From assembly GCF_013377995.1 (NCBI RefSeq), contig NZ_CP055305.1:1798001-1862000 (forward strand): a DNA stretch of 64,000 nucleotides, written 5' to 3'. The notes beneath the pieces were generated by a model. It was not told where the DNA came from, did not search any database, and worked only from the letters and a program-made list of their open reading frames with translations. The DNA is from Mannheimia pernigra (GTDB lineage Bacteria; Pseudomonadota; Gammaproteobacteria; Enterobacterales; Pasteurellaceae). The position numbers were made by a program, and so were the translations under genes. Below, one piece after another: positions 8,059 through 17,212 of the stretch (its first letter is position 1; the number at the start of each line of letters is the position of its first letter).

Positions 8059-8289
8059 ATGGCAAAAAAACCAACTCAAGATTTTGAAACTACGCTGAAA
8101 GAATTAGAAGCAATTGTCACTCATTTAGAAACTGGCGATTTACCTCTAGAAGAAGCACTTAATGAATTTGAAGCAGCAATTAAATTAGTACAACAAGGGC
8201 AAGAACGCTTACAAAAAGCAGAGCAACGAATCCAGATTCTATTAAATAAAAACGATTCAGCAGAACTTAGCGACTACGTTAAAGAATAA
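8059..8289 (+). CDS. xseB: exodeoxyribonuclease VII small subunit
   Basis: A 76-residue helical protein matching XseB: FETTLKELEAIVTHLETGDLPLEEALNEFE, then an amphipathic helix ending RIQILLNK. XseB pairs with XseA to form exonuclease VII, which degrades single-stranded DNA. I chose the ATG at 8059 (MAKKPTQDF) over the in-frame ATG at 8038, because the family begins there and AGG lies 8 bases ahead; the earlier ATG has no ribosome-binding site. It is followed after 15 bases by ispA, the usual gene order, but dxs does not follow. Confidence 0.92.
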   Translation: MAKKPTQDFETTLKELEAIVTHLETGDLPLEEALNEFEAAIKLVQQGQERLQKAEQRIQILLNKNDSAELSDYVKE

Positions 8290-8304
8290 AAAGAGAAGAA
8301 TAAA

Positions 8305-9198
8305 ATGAGCTATTCCTTAGCTGCCGATCTTAACACTCAACAAAAACGTATTAATCATTTTTTAGCTGAAAAATTAAGCCAATACGAATCCTTTAATTCC
8401 CCTTTAATTAAGGCGATGGAATACGCGGTATTATTGGGCGGAAAACGTGTTCGCCCATTTTTAATCTATACAACAGGCAAAATGTTAGGCGTATCGCTTG
8501 AAAAATTAGATCATAGTGCAGGTGCGATGGAATCCATTCACGCTTATTCACTGGTTCACGATGATTTACCTGCAATGGACGATGATAAATTACGTCGTGG
8601 CAAACCCACTTGCCATATTGCCTTTGATGAATCCACCGCCATTTTAGCAGGCGATGCCTTACAAAGCCTCGCCTTTGAGTTAATCGTAACCGATCCACAT
8701 CTTAATGATAAAGAAAAAGTGGCTCAAGTCACAGAATTAGCGGTTGCCTCTGGTGCAAAAGGAATGTGTTTAGGGCAAAGCTTAGATTTAATTGCAGAAA
8801 ATAAATCGGTAGATTTAGCAGAATTGGAACTTATTCATCATAATAAAACGGGGGCGTTAATTCTCTCATCCGTGATGATGGGCTTTAACCTTTCCGAACA
8901 TTCGCAAAATTTGTCCATAAAACAACCGCTTGTAAATTATGCTAAAGCCATTGGTTTAGCCTTTCAGGTACAAGATGATATTTTAGATGTGATTGGCGAA
9001 ACCGATAAAATTGGTAAAACGGTTGGCTCCGATGAAAACTTAAATAAAAGTACCTACCCTAAACTATTAGGGCTAGAAGGTGCGAAACAAAAAGCTGAAA
9101 TGCTATATCAAACCGCGCTTACAGCTCTTGAGCAACTGCCTTTCGATACCACGGCATTAAAAGAATTAGCTCACTTTATTGTTAAACGTGAAAACTAA
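8305..9198 (+). CDS. ispA: farnesyl diphosphate synthase (polyprenyl synthetase)
   Basis: A 297-residue trans-prenyltransferase. The first Asp-rich motif is in SLVHDDLPAMDDDKLRRGKP near 87-106 and the second in FQVQDDILDVIGETDKIGK near 226-244; GGKRVRPFL near 47-55 binds isopentenyl diphosphate. The enzyme makes farnesyl diphosphate for undecaprenyl phosphate and quinones. It follows xseB in an operon and ends at a strong terminator. The gene contains an uptake signal in the reverse orientation, read as KQPLVN. Confidence 0.94.
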   Translation: MSYSLAADLNTQQKRINHFLAEKLSQYESFNSPLIKAMEYAVLLGGKRVRPFLIYTTGKMLGVSLEKLDHSAGAMESIHAYSLVHDDLPAMDDDKLRRGKPTCHIAFDESTAILAGDALQSLAFELIVTDPHLNDKEKVAQVTELAVASGAKGMCLGQSLDLIAENKSVDLAELELIHHNKTGALILSSVMMGFNLSEHSQNLSIKQPLVNYAKAIGLAFQVQDDILDVIGETDKIGKTVGSDENLNKSTYPKLLGLEGAKQKAEMLYQTALTALEQLPFDTTALKELAHFIVKREN

Positions 9199-9199
9199 A

Positions 9200-9223
9200 A
9201 AAACCTAGCATTTGCTAGGTTTT
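9200..9223. terminator. intrinsic terminator of ispA (possibly bidirectional)
   Basis: A 10-bp stem AAAACCTAGC / GCTAGGTTTT (9200-9209 and 9214-9223) with a 4-base loop lies directly after the ispA stop. It has Ts on the plus strand and As ahead of it, so it can also end yafJ transcription from the other side. Confidence 0.88.
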
Positions 9224-9243
9224 TAATAGCTTTTTTATAGCCT

Positions 9244-10044
9244 TTATACGTGAGGCTTCGCTTCTGGTAGCGTGCCTTCTATTTCATAAATTACATCGCC
9301 ATCTTTAAAGAAAACGTAGCCACCGTTTTTCATTTTAGTCCAGTTCTCATTTTTCGTTAATGGTTGAGTTGTAATAATGGTTACTTTATCGGTAATTTGG
9401 GTATATTGACTGAAATCAATCGACACATCATCATCACGCAACGCTTTACCAAATGGGGCTTTACGGCACACATAATGAAGGTTAGTTGTGCAGCGAGCAA
9501 TCATCCAATCTCCGTTCGATAAAATAAAGTTAAATACTCCGTGTTCAGCGATTGTTGAGGTTATTTCTACTACTGCATCAAAGATCTCTTTTTCGCTTGG
9601 TTTATCTGGATATTTCTCTTTTAATTGGGATACCATTCGGCAAAATGCGACTTCGGAATCCGTTGTGCCTATCGGTTGATAATGGCACTCTTTGCACACT
9701 TCAATCCCTTCTACCGTGCCATTATGTGCAAATACCCAATTTTCTCCCCATAATTCACGAATAAAAGGGTGTGTATTTTCCAAATTCACATCGCCACGAG
9801 TGGCTTTACGAATATGTGCAATCACATTTAATGATTTAATTTGATATTGACCGATAGATTCTGCCATAGGTGACGAAGCACCTGGGCGATTATCTCTGAA
9901 AACACGCACGCCTTTACCTTCAAAAAATGCGATCCCGAAACCGTCCGTGTGATGATCACTTAATCCTCCACGGCGACGAAAACCGTCAAAAGAAAACGTA
10001 ATGTCGGTTGGCGTATTGCAGTTCATTCCAAGTAATTGACACAT
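9244..10044 (-). CDS. yafJ: class II glutamine amidotransferase, YafJ-like
   Basis: A 266-residue single-domain Ntn-hydrolase. It starts MCQLLGMNC, so Cys2 becomes the N-terminal nucleophile after Met removal. GLSDHHTDGFGIAFFEGKG near 28-46, IAHIRKATRGDVNLENTHPF near 76-95 and FAHNGTVEG near 104-112 are the conserved glutamine-binding blocks. The substrate of YafJ is not established. The gene is alone, facing ispA. Confidence 0.9.
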   Translation of the reverse strand: MCQLLGMNCNTPTDITFSFDGFRRRGGLSDHHTDGFGIAFFEGKGVRVFRDNRPGASSPMAESIGQYQIKSLNVIAHIRKATRGDVNLENTHPFIRELWGENWVFAHNGTVEGIEVCKECHYQPIGTTDSEVAFCRMVSQLKEKYPDKPSEKEIFDAVVEITSTIAEHGVFNFILSNGDWMIARCTTNLHYVCRKAPFGKALRDDDVSIDFSQYTQITDKVTIITTQPLTKNENWTKMKNGGYVFFKDGDVIYEIEGTLPEAKPHV

Positions 10045-10181
10045 AATTTAATTCGTTAGCTCTCAATAACTTACTATAAAAAACTCATAGTGATATTTAA
10101 ACAGATTGATAGAAAATTTCAATGGGATTTCTATAGAAATCTTATTCCTTATTTTTATAATTTATAGCTTTTTTATACTTT

Positions 10182-10967
10182 TTAGTTGTATTCTTTTTTA
10201 AACAGCGAAATTAAAAAAAGCATTCCAGCAAAAACAACCACCGATGGACCTGCTGGGGTATCTTTCCAAGCTGATAGCAGTAAACCTCCAGTTAATGCAA
10301 TAATGCTAAACAAGGCTGCAATCAACACCATTTTTTCTGGCGTTTGAGCAAAACGCCGTGCCGTTGCAGAGGGAATAATCAATAATGAAGTAATAATTAA
10401 TGCCCCAACAAATTTCATACTTAATGCAATGGTTAATGCAGTCAAAAGCATAAGCAATAAACGTAAGCGAGCCACATCCAATCCCTCAATTTGAGCCAGC
10501 TCTGGGCTAATCGTTATGGACAATAACTGTTTCCAAAATTTCATTAACACAGATAAGATCAAAATTGCCCCTATCCCAATAAAAATCACATCAGAAAAAC
10601 TAATTGCAAGCAGATCACCAAAGAGATAAGACATTAAATCTACTCTTACATTATCAAGTAAGCTAATAGTAATCACACCCAAAGAGAGGCTAGTGTGGGC
10701 AATAATGCCTAATACCGTATCAACCGAGTAGTTCGTTTTATGCTCAAGCCAAACCAACAATATTGCTAACATAATCGTCATTGCAATCACGGCAATATAA
10801 GGATCAATTTGTAAAAAAATACCAAGAGCTACGCCCAATAAGGCAGAATGGGAAAGCGTATCGCCAAAATAGGCCATTTTTCGCCAAACCACAAAAGCAC
10901 CGAGCGGTGCAGTAATAAAGGCTAGCAAAACACCTGCGAGCCACGCAGGCAGTAAAATATCAAACAT
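10182..10967 (-). CDS. znuB: zinc ABC transporter permease
   Basis: A 261-residue ABC-3 family permease with about eight hydrophobic segments. It starts MFDILLPAWLAGVLLAFITA and contains GDTLSHSALLGVALG near 34-48 and a GLDVARLRLLLML stretch typical of the cytoplasmic coupling loop. ZnuB forms the membrane channel of the ZnuABC high-affinity zinc importer. The start at 10967 has GGAATAGAT ahead of it and gives the E. coli length; the longer frame would need a TTG start. znuA and znuC are not in this window. It follows rarA closely. Confidence 0.9.
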   Translation of the reverse strand: MFDILLPAWLAGVLLAFITAPLGAFVVWRKMAYFGDTLSHSALLGVALGIFLQIDPYIAVIAMTIMLAILLVWLEHKTNYSVDTVLGIIAHTSLSLGVITISLLDNVRVDLMSYLFGDLLAISFSDVIFIGIGAILILSVLMKFWKQLLSITISPELAQIEGLDVARLRLLLMLLTALTIALSMKFVGALIITSLLIIPSATARRFAQTPEKMVLIAALFSIIALTGGLLLSAWKDTPAGPSVVVFAGMLFLISLFKKEYN

Positions 10968-11025
10968 ATCTATTCCAAATAACAAGCGGTTGATTTTTCA
11001 TAAAATTTTGCAAATTTTATGAATA

Positions 11026-12360
11026 TTATTTATATCGTTTTATTTCACTCAATTCATCTTGTGATTTCAGCCACGCTATTTTTTCTTTAATCTGTTTTTC
11101 CATTCCTCGTTCTGTCGGGAAATACAATTGGGTATCTTTAAGTTCAGGAGGAAAATAATTTTCTCCTGCGGCATAAGCATTCGGTTCGTGATGGGCGTAG
11201 CGGTATCCTTCGCCATAGCCTAACGATTTCATTAAATTTGTTGGTGCATTTCGCAAATGCTCTGGCACATCGTAATCTTTCGCTTCTTTTGCTAAGCGTT
11301 TTGCTTCATTAAAGGCCTGATAAACTGCATTGCTTTTAGGCGCAACCGCAAGATAAATAATGGCTTGAGCTATGGCTCTTTCACCTTCATAAGCGCCAAC
11401 TCGAGTAAAACAGTCCCAAGCGGCTATAGCAATTTGCATAGCACGTGGGTCGGCATTGCCTACATCTTCTGAAGCGATAGCCAATAAGCGTCTTGATACA
11501 TAAAGCGGATCACCGCCAGCGGTTAAAATTCTAGCATACCAATATAAAGCACCATCTGGCGATGAACCTCGAATAGATTTATGAAGTGCCGAAATGAGAT
11601 CGTAATAACGATCTCCGCCCTTATCAAAACGTGCTTGTCTCTCGCCCAATACATCGCTAAGCAATATTTTATTTAACACTTTATGAGGGAAATTTTCTGC
11701 CATATCTACCATTAATTCGAGGCAATTTAAGGCAAAGCGAGCATCACCATTCACATAATCGGCAAGCAATTTCAGCACATCATCTTCAATTAATAATTTT
11801 TCATTACCGAGCCCACGCTCTTTATCTGCCACCGCCATTTGCAAAATTTCTAAAATTTCGACCGCTTGTAATGGCTTTAAAATATAAATTTTGGCACGAG
11901 AGAGTAAAGCATTATTTAGCTCAAACGAAGGATTTTCAGTCGTCGCACCAATAAAAATGATTGTGCCATCTTCAATATGAGGTAAAAACGCATCTTGCTG
12001 GCTTTTATTGAAGCGATGAACTTCATCAACAAAAATCAGTGTTCGTCTTCCCGCTTGTCGGTTTAATTTTGCCTGCTCAATGGCTTCTCGAATCTCTTTC
12101 ACGCCACTGGTGACAGCTGAAATGCGTTCTACTTCTGCATCAAAATGATGTGCAATAATTTCAGCTAATGTCGTTTTACCCGTTCCTGGAGGCCCCCAAA
12201 AAATCATTGAATGGATAAGCCTTGCTTCAATCGCTCTACGCAATGATTTTCCTTCGCCAATGAGATGAGATTGCCCTACATATTCGCTCAAATTTTGAGG
12301 ACGCATTCTTGCCGCTAGCGGTCGGAAATCTTCAGCAAAATCAAAAGATAAACTGTTCAT
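11026..12360 (-). CDS. rarA: replication-associated recombination protein A (AAA+ ATPase)
   Basis: A 444-residue AAA+ protein of the RarA/MgsA/WRNIP1 family. It shows RPLAARMRPQNLSEYVGQSH at the N-terminus, Walker A GPPGTGKTTLAEII near 57-70, Walker B TLIFVDEVHRFNKSQQDAFL near 106-125 and the sensor region GATTENPSFELN near 137-148. The C-terminal half is the clamp-loader-like tetramerization part. It acts at stalled replication forks with SSB. I chose the ATG at 12360; the longer frame overlaps mreD. It is the last or next to last gene of the mreBCD operon. Confidence 0.93.
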   Translation of the reverse strand: MNSLSFDFAEDFRPLAARMRPQNLSEYVGQSHLIGEGKSLRRAIEARLIHSMIFWGPPGTGKTTLAEIIAHHFDAEVERISAVTSGVKEIREAIEQAKLNRQAGRRTLIFVDEVHRFNKSQQDAFLPHIEDGTIIFIGATTENPSFELNNALLSRAKIYILKPLQAVEILEILQMAVADKERGLGNEKLLIEDDVLKLLADYVNGDARFALNCLELMVDMAENFPHKVLNKILLSDVLGERQARFDKGGDRYYDLISALHKSIRGSSPDGALYWYARILTAGGDPLYVSRRLLAIASEDVGNADPRAMQIAIAAWDCFTRVGAYEGERAIAQAIIYLAVAPKSNAVYQAFNEAKRLAKEAKDYDVPEHLRNAPTNLMKSLGYGEGYRYAHHEPNAYAAGENYFPPELKDTQLYFPTERGMEKQIKEKIAWLKSQDELSEIKRYK

Positions 12361-12368
12361 ATTGGCTC

Positions 12369-12857
12369 TTAGCGTAAACGAAGTTGACGGCGGATATGAC
12401 GCATGAGTAGGAAAATCCAAGGCCAAAGCACACCGCTAATCGCTGCACCTAAGATTTGTTGAGCGTTAAATTCTGCACTGTGTAAAACAAATTCAACGAC
12501 AAAAATAGCAAAACGAATCAACACAATATATGCCATCACCAATAAACTTTGTAACCAAAGAGATAAGTTACGTAAAATAAGATGATATTTTGCTACAAAA
12601 TAAATGGCAACGGATAGCACTAAAGTATGAATGCCTAAAATTGAGCCCAAAATGAGATCCCACACGATACCTGCTAAAAAAGCAGTGCCAATACTGATTT
12701 TATCTGGTAGGGCTAATGCCCAATAAATGAGTACTAATACAATCCAAGTTGGACGTAATCCTTGAAATCCAATTGGCCAAGGCATTATTTCCAGCACAAA
12801 AGCAACTATAAAAATTGCAAGCATAACTAGAATCTGAAAAATTGGATTTGTTCTCAT
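12369..12857 (-). CDS. mreD: rod shape-determining protein MreD
   Basis: A 162-residue integral membrane protein with five or so hydrophobic segments, family length. WPIGFQGLRPTWIVLVLIYWALALPDKISIGTAFLAGIVWDLILGSILG spans the conserved part near 27-75, where GIVWDLILGSILG is typical. MreD works with MreC, MreB, RodA and PBP2 in the elongasome. Its ATG shares a base with the mreC stop (TAATG). Confidence 0.93.
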   Translation of the reverse strand: MRTNPIFQILVMLAIFIVAFVLEIMPWPIGFQGLRPTWIVLVLIYWALALPDKISIGTAFLAGIVWDLILGSILGIHTLVLSVAIYFVAKYHLILRNLSLWLQSLLVMAYIVLIRFAIFVVEFVLHSAEFNAQQILGAAISGVLWPWIFLLMRHIRRQLRLR

Positions 12858-13909
12858 TATTCAGCTCCTTGTTCTATGTGATTCTCTTCGTGGCTTTCAA
12901 TATCAGGTTGTGATGCTGGATTTTCATCTATTTCTTCTACATCTTGCTCTTCTTTAGTCTCTAACTGAACCTCTGTTTTCTTATTTGACATCTGTTTTAA
13001 TCGCTCAAACGGATTTACGCTATTACGCCTTTCTTCAACAATTTCACGCACTTGTTCAGGCGATAAACTTTGACTGTAATTTTTCTCTTCCGCTATTGGC
13101 CAAAGCAATAATAAATAACGCAGGCGATCAAATGAAGCTAACGGGCGAGCAACAATTCTAGCAAACTGACTTTTTGTATCATTTTCTACCGTTTCTACAA
13201 TCGCAACTGGATAACCTTCTGGAAAACGACCACCTAGGCCTGATGTAACTAACACATCTCCTTTTACTACATCAATAGAACGAGGTAGATTATCAACGAC
13301 CAATTCTTTGTTTAAACCTGTACCATTAACAATTCCACGAACATCGTTACGTAGCACCTGAACTGGGGTGGCATGAGTAATATCGGTTAAAAGTAGAACA
13401 CGACTGGATTTTTCTCCTACGGAAATAATTTGTCCTACAACGCCTCTTTCATCAATCACTGGCTGTCCAACAAAAGCACCATCTAACCGACCTTGATTAA
13501 TAACAACTTGCTGACGGTAGGTATCCATTTCTGCTGCCAAAACTTCTCCAATTTTTTTGTATTCATCTTGGCGAAGCGGGGAACTAAGCAACAATCTTAA
13601 ACGTTGATTTTCTACTTTTAACTGATCAAGCAGTAATAAATCTGCACTTTTTTCTCTTAATTGCTCTTTTAAAGAGTTATTCTCCATTTGTAATTTATTG
13701 TTATCAATAAAATTACCACTCACACCATCTAAGATTGAGCGAGGCGTATTCGCAAAATAATATAATCCACTCACTGCTGTTTCTAACATATTTCGAGCTT
13801 GAATCATCAATGAGCTTCGACCATCAGAAATAATCAAGATAATAGATAATATTATGGCAATAATCAGACGCATCCCTAAAGACGGCGTTTTAGCAAAAAT
13901 TGGTTTCAT
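12857..13909 (-). CDS. mreC: rod shape-determining protein MreC
   Basis: A 350-residue periplasmic protein with one N-terminal membrane anchor (about residues 13-30), a coiled coil near 70-105 and the MreC beta-barrel core, including GQPVIDERGVVGQIISVGEKSSRVLLLTD near 148-176 and GDVLVTSGLGGRFPEGYPVA near 217-236. The C-terminal 70 residues are acidic and low-complexity (rich in E, Q and N), longer than needed for the core. It links cytoplasmic MreB filaments to the wall synthases. It sits between mreB and mreD. Confidence 0.94.
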   Translation of the reverse strand: MKPIFAKTPSLGMRLIIAIILSIILIISDGRSSLMIQARNMLETAVSGLYYFANTPRSILDGVSGNFIDNNKLQMENNSLKEQLREKSADLLLLDQLKVENQRLRLLLSSPLRQDEYKKIGEVLAAEMDTYRQQVVINQGRLDGAFVGQPVIDERGVVGQIISVGEKSSRVLLLTDITHATPVQVLRNDVRGIVNGTGLNKELVVDNLPRSIDVVKGDVLVTSGLGGRFPEGYPVAIVETVENDTKSQFARIVARPLASFDRLRYLLLLWPIAEEKNYSQSLSPEQVREIVEERRNSVNPFERLKQMSNKKTEVQLETKEEQDVEEIDENPASQPDIESHEENHIEQGAE

Positions 13910-13949
13910 CAGAGAAGTATAATGTAAAATTTATGGGAATATATAACGA

Positions 13950-13982
13950 AAGTTGACAATAGATTCAATCTATTGTCAACTT
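13950..13982. repeat. 33-base hairpin between mreB and mreC
   Basis: Perfect 16-base arms (13950-13965 and 13967-13982) flank a single base. The sequence begins AAGTTGACAATAGATT. It lies 31 bases after the mreB stop and 41 before mreC. No T run follows on the minus strand, so it is not a canonical terminator; it may be an RNA stem that protects the mreB 3' end or lowers read-through into mreCD. Confidence 0.7.
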
Positions 13983-14013
13983 CCAATTCAATACTTAGCA
14001 AGAAAAGCGAGGA

Positions 14014-15066
14014 TTATTCATCTGGACTAAATACGTCTCCACCGTGCATATCTATCATTTCTAGTGCTTTACCACCACCACGAGCTACACAAGTTAATGG
14101 ATCTTCTGCAACAACCACTTGAACACCAGTTGAATCAGACAGTAGGCGATCTAAGTTATGTAATAATGCTCCGCCCCCCGTTAGTACCATACCACGTTCA
14201 AAAATATCAGCAGCTAATTCTGGTGGACATTGCTCTAATACAGCTTTAACTGCTTCAACAATACCATTTAAGGGTTGTTCAATTGCTTCTAATATATGTT
14301 TTGAATTCAACTCAAAAGTACGTGGTGCACCTTCTGCTAAATTATGACCATGAACTTCCATTATTTTAATATCATCATCAGATTCAATTTTAGCTGTTGC
14401 AATTTCTTGTTTAATACGCTCAGCAGTGGCTTCACCGATTGCAGATCCAAAATGGCGACGAACATAAGCAATAATTGCTTCATCTAATTTATCACCACCA
14501 ATACGCACAGAAGTCGAATAAACAATACCATTTAAAGACAATACCGCAACTTCAGTTGTACCACCACCAATATCAATCACCATCGATCCCATTGCTTCGT
14601 GAACAGGTAAACCTGCCCCAATAGCAGCTGCCATTGGCTCTTCAATCAAATATACTTCACGAGCACCAGCCCCAATAGCTGATTCTTTAATTGCACGACG
14701 TTCTACTTGAGTTGCTCCCGCTGGTACACAAACTAATACACGTGGGCTTGGACGCATAAAGTTATTGCTATGCACTTGTTTGATAAAGTGTTGCAACATT
14801 TTTTCTGTTACAAAGAAATCTGCAATAACACCATCTTTCATTGGACGGATTGCCATAATACTTTTTGGTGTACGACCTAGCATTAATTTTGCGTGAGTTC
14901 CTACTGCAGCAATGCTTTTTACCGATCCCATACGATCTTGCCTAACCGCAACTACCGAAGGCTCATCTAAGACAATCCCCTGCCCTTTAACATAAACTAA
15001 GGTATTGGCTGTGCCGAGATCGATAGAAAGATCATTTGAGAATAATCCTAAAAATTTTTTAAACAT
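14014..15066 (-). CDS. mreB: rod shape-determining actin homologue MreB
   Basis: A 350-residue bacterial actin. It begins MFKKFLGLFSNDLSIDLGTANTLVYVKG with the phosphate-1 motif, has the phosphate-2 motif in MVIDIGGGTTEVAVLSL near 161-177 and the adenosine motif in GMVLTGGGALLHNLDRLL near 291-308. MreB filaments guide lateral wall synthesis. I chose the ATG at 15066, the family start; the longer open frame begins with TTG. It is the first gene of mreBCD-rarA-znuB. Confidence 0.96.
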   Translation of the reverse strand: MFKKFLGLFSNDLSIDLGTANTLVYVKGQGIVLDEPSVVAVRQDRMGSVKSIAAVGTHAKLMLGRTPKSIMAIRPMKDGVIADFFVTEKMLQHFIKQVHSNNFMRPSPRVLVCVPAGATQVERRAIKESAIGAGAREVYLIEEPMAAAIGAGLPVHEAMGSMVIDIGGGTTEVAVLSLNGIVYSTSVRIGGDKLDEAIIAYVRRHFGSAIGEATAERIKQEIATAKIESDDDIKIMEVHGHNLAEGAPRTFELNSKHILEAIEQPLNGIVEAVKAVLEQCPPELAADIFERGMVLTGGGALLHNLDRLLSDSTGVQVVVAEDPLTCVARGGGKALEMIDMHGGDVFSPDE

Positions 15067-15176
15067 AAAAGAATCCGTCAATAAAATTATTAAATAAATA
15101 AGGCACTATATTTGTGCAAATATTGCCGCTAATATAGCAAAAAATAGCAGTATTCAGCAATGAAAAATTTGGGCTG

Positions 15177-15806
15177 TTAGAAAATTTGCTTTATAAGTTG
15201 ATAAGCATAAATCAGCAGACTAAAAGCGATGAAATACATAATCAATCCCGTGATTGCATCTAAAATTTGCCAAGTTCTACGCTTAGCAAAATAAGAAGAA
15301 AGTAATCTTGCCCCGTAGCCTAATCCAAAAAACCACAAAAATGAACAAAGTAATGCTCCCGCTAAGAAATACATCTTGCCACTAAAATCTAATTTTCCAC
15401 CAATGCTGCCTACAATCACAACGGTGTCAATATAAACGTGAGGGTTTAAAAATGTAATCGCCAAGGTAACCATTAAGGCTTTTTGCAGGCTTGAAGCATT
15501 TTCACCACGTGCAACAAGATAATCTCCGCTTTTAAATACGCTAATAAATGAGCGACTCCCATAAGTAAATAGAAAAATTGCACCTAAGAGAGAGATAACT
15601 AAACTAACAATCGGTAATTCTGAAATCAATGTGCCTAATCCTAATACGCCGATAGTCATTAGAAATACATCACCTAAAAAGCAGATAAGAATAACCCCAA
15701 AAACGTGTTGTTTGAGTATCCCTTGTTTTAGCACAAAGGCATTTTGTGCCCCGATTGATACAATCAGCCCAAAACAAACAATAAAACCTTGAATAAAAAT
15801 ATTCAT
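15177..15806 (-). CDS. argO: LysE/ArgO family amino acid exporter
   Basis: A 209-residue inner-membrane protein with about six hydrophobic segments. It starts MNIFIQGFIVCFGLIVSIGAQNAFVLKQGI; the GAQNAFVLKQG block is the signature of the LysE/ArgO family. Near residues 103-124 ALMVTLAITFLNPHVYIDTVV matches the second family block with the NPH motif. The E. coli relative ArgO exports arginine, LysE exports lysine; the substrate here is inferred. The ATG at 15806 has GGAGAC ahead of it; the longer frame lacks such a site. It is separated from mreB by about 110 bases. Confidence 0.82.
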   Translation of the reverse strand: MNIFIQGFIVCFGLIVSIGAQNAFVLKQGILKQHVFGVILICFLGDVFLMTIGVLGLGTLISELPIVSLVISLLGAIFLFTYGSRSFISVFKSGDYLVARGENASSLQKALMVTLAITFLNPHVYIDTVVIVGSIGGKLDFSGKMYFLAGALLCSFLWFFGLGYGARLLSSYFAKRRTWQILDAITGLIMYFIAFSLLIYAYQLIKQIF

Positions 15807-15825
15807 TTTGTCTCCTAAATAAACT

Positions 15826-15835
15826 ACAAGCGGTC
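15826..15835 (+). repeat. intergenic DNA uptake signal (ACAAGCGGTC)
   Basis: A perfect Apl-type core lies in the divergent gap between argO and udk. The TTTTGCAAAA downstream resembles the extended AT-rich part of the signal. Confidence 0.85.
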
Positions 15836-15902
15836 GATTATACAGAAAATTTTGCAAAAATTAGGTATAATTCACGCAATATTCTAGCTGAAGGAAAATT
15901 TT

Positions 15903-16550
15903 ATGAATGATACTGTCTCGCAACCATCTTGTGTTGTAATTGCTATTGCGGGAGCTTCTGCATCAGGGAAAAGCCTGATTGCCTCAACAATATATAAAGA
16001 ACTACAATATGAATTAGGAACGGATAATATCGGTATTATTTCCGAAGATGCTTATTATCGAGATCAATCCCATTTAACAATGGAAGAACGAATCAAAACC
16101 AACTACGATCACCCTAATTCAATGGATCATCATTTATTAGTTCACCATCTATGCCAATTAAAACAGGGAGAAGCAATCGAAATCCCCGAATATGACTATA
16201 CTGAGCATAATCGTAAAACCACTACTCAACACTTCGAGCCGAAAAAAATCATTATTTTAGAGGGCATTTTGCTCCTTACCGATGAAAACATCCGCAATCA
16301 GCTCAATGTATCAATCTTCGTTGACGCTCCATTAGATATTTGCTTTATCCGCCGTTTACGACGAGATATGGTTGAGCGAGGAAGATCAATGGAATCCGTT
16401 ATTAGCCAATATCGTAAAACCGTTCGCCCAATGTTCTTGCAATTTATCGAACCTTCCAAGCAATATGCTGATATTATCGTGCCCAAAGGCGGTAAAAATC
16501 GTATTGCCATTGATATTCTAAAAGCACAAATTAAGCAATTACTCAAATAG
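15903..16550 (+). CDS. udk: uridine kinase
   Basis: A 215-residue P-loop kinase. The Walker A is GASASGKSLIA near 17-27, followed by SEDAYYRDQSHL near 47-58 (Asp and Tyr of the nucleoside site), FDHPNSMD-like YDHPNSMDHHLL near 68-79, and a lid helix with FIRRLRRDMVERGR near 147-160. Udk phosphorylates uridine and cytidine in pyrimidine salvage. AAGGAA precedes the ATG. It lies 9 bases ahead of dcd, so the two pyrimidine genes form an operon. Confidence 0.95.
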   Translation: MNDTVSQPSCVVIAIAGASASGKSLIASTIYKELQYELGTDNIGIISEDAYYRDQSHLTMEERIKTNYDHPNSMDHHLLVHHLCQLKQGEAIEIPEYDYTEHNRKTTTQHFEPKKIIILEGILLLTDENIRNQLNVSIFVDAPLDICFIRRLRRDMVERGRSMESVISQYRKTVRPMFLQFIEPSKQYADIIVPKGGKNRIAIDILKAQIKQLLK

Positions 16551-16559
16551 GAATTCAAT

Positions 16560-17141
16560 ATGCGTTTATGTGACAAAGATATTAAAGATTATTTAGATAA
16601 AGGCATCATCACGATTACCCCTCGTCCTTCTGACGAAAAGATCTCAGGAGCCACAGCCGATGTTCGCCTGGGTAATTCATTCCGAGTCTTTCGTGAACAT
16701 AATACGCCTTATATTGATTTAAGCGGCCCTCGTGAAGAAGTTACCGCTCAGTTAAATAACGTGATGAGTGATGAAATTATCATCAGTGATGACGAAGCTT
16801 TTTTCTTACACCCTGGAGAGTTAGCACTTGCAACCACACTTGAATCGGTTACCTTACCTGCAAATATTGTTGGTTGGTTAGATGGGCGTTCTTCGCTAGC
16901 AAGATTGGGCTTAATGGTTCACGTTACTGCTCACCGAATCGATCCAGGCTGGGAAGGGAAAATCGTCTTAGAATTTTTCAATGCAGGCAAACTACCCCTT
17001 GCTCTACGCCCTAATATGGCTATTGGTGCATTAAGTTTTGAAGTATTAAGTGGAGAAGCTCAAAAACCATATAATGCACGTAAAGACGCAAAATATAAAA
17101 ATCAACAAAGTGCTATTTTTAGTCGGATCAATCAAGATTAA
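16560..17141 (+). CDS. dcd: dCTP deaminase
   Basis: A 193-residue trimeric deaminase of the dUTPase fold. The core block GWLDGRSSLARLGLMVHVTAHRIDPGWEG spans residues 106-134 and includes the catalytic Glu region that follows (IVLEFFNAG). The enzyme turns dCTP into dUTP, the main dTMP precursor in enterobacteria. It follows udk in an operon and ends at a strong terminator. Confidence 0.96.
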   Translation: MRLCDKDIKDYLDKGIITITPRPSDEKISGATADVRLGNSFRVFREHNTPYIDLSGPREEVTAQLNNVMSDEIIISDDEAFFLHPGELALATTLESVTLPANIVGWLDGRSSLARLGLMVHVTAHRIDPGWEGKIVLEFFNAGKLPLALRPNMAIGALSFEVLSGEAQKPYNARKDAKYKNQQSAIFSRINQD

Positions 17142-17160
17142 GCGTGCTTTATTTGTAATA

Positions 17161-17207
17161 AAAAAGCGAACATTTTTGATGTTTCATCCCAAAATGTTCG
17201 CTTTTTT
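17161..17207. terminator. bidirectional terminator between dcd and pntB
   Basis: Sixteen-base arms (17161-17176 and 17191-17206) centred on GCGAACATTTT / AAAATGTTCGC pair perfectly. A-rich and T-rich ends give a U tract on both strands. It ends both convergent operons. Confidence 0.92.
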
Positions 17208-17212
17208 CATTT

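Noticed and set aside
10126..10141. Perfect 16-base palindrome GATTTCTATAGAAATC between znuB and yafJ
   Set aside because: AT-rich and without a T run on either side; palindromes of this type are expected by chance in such DNA and no known operator fits.
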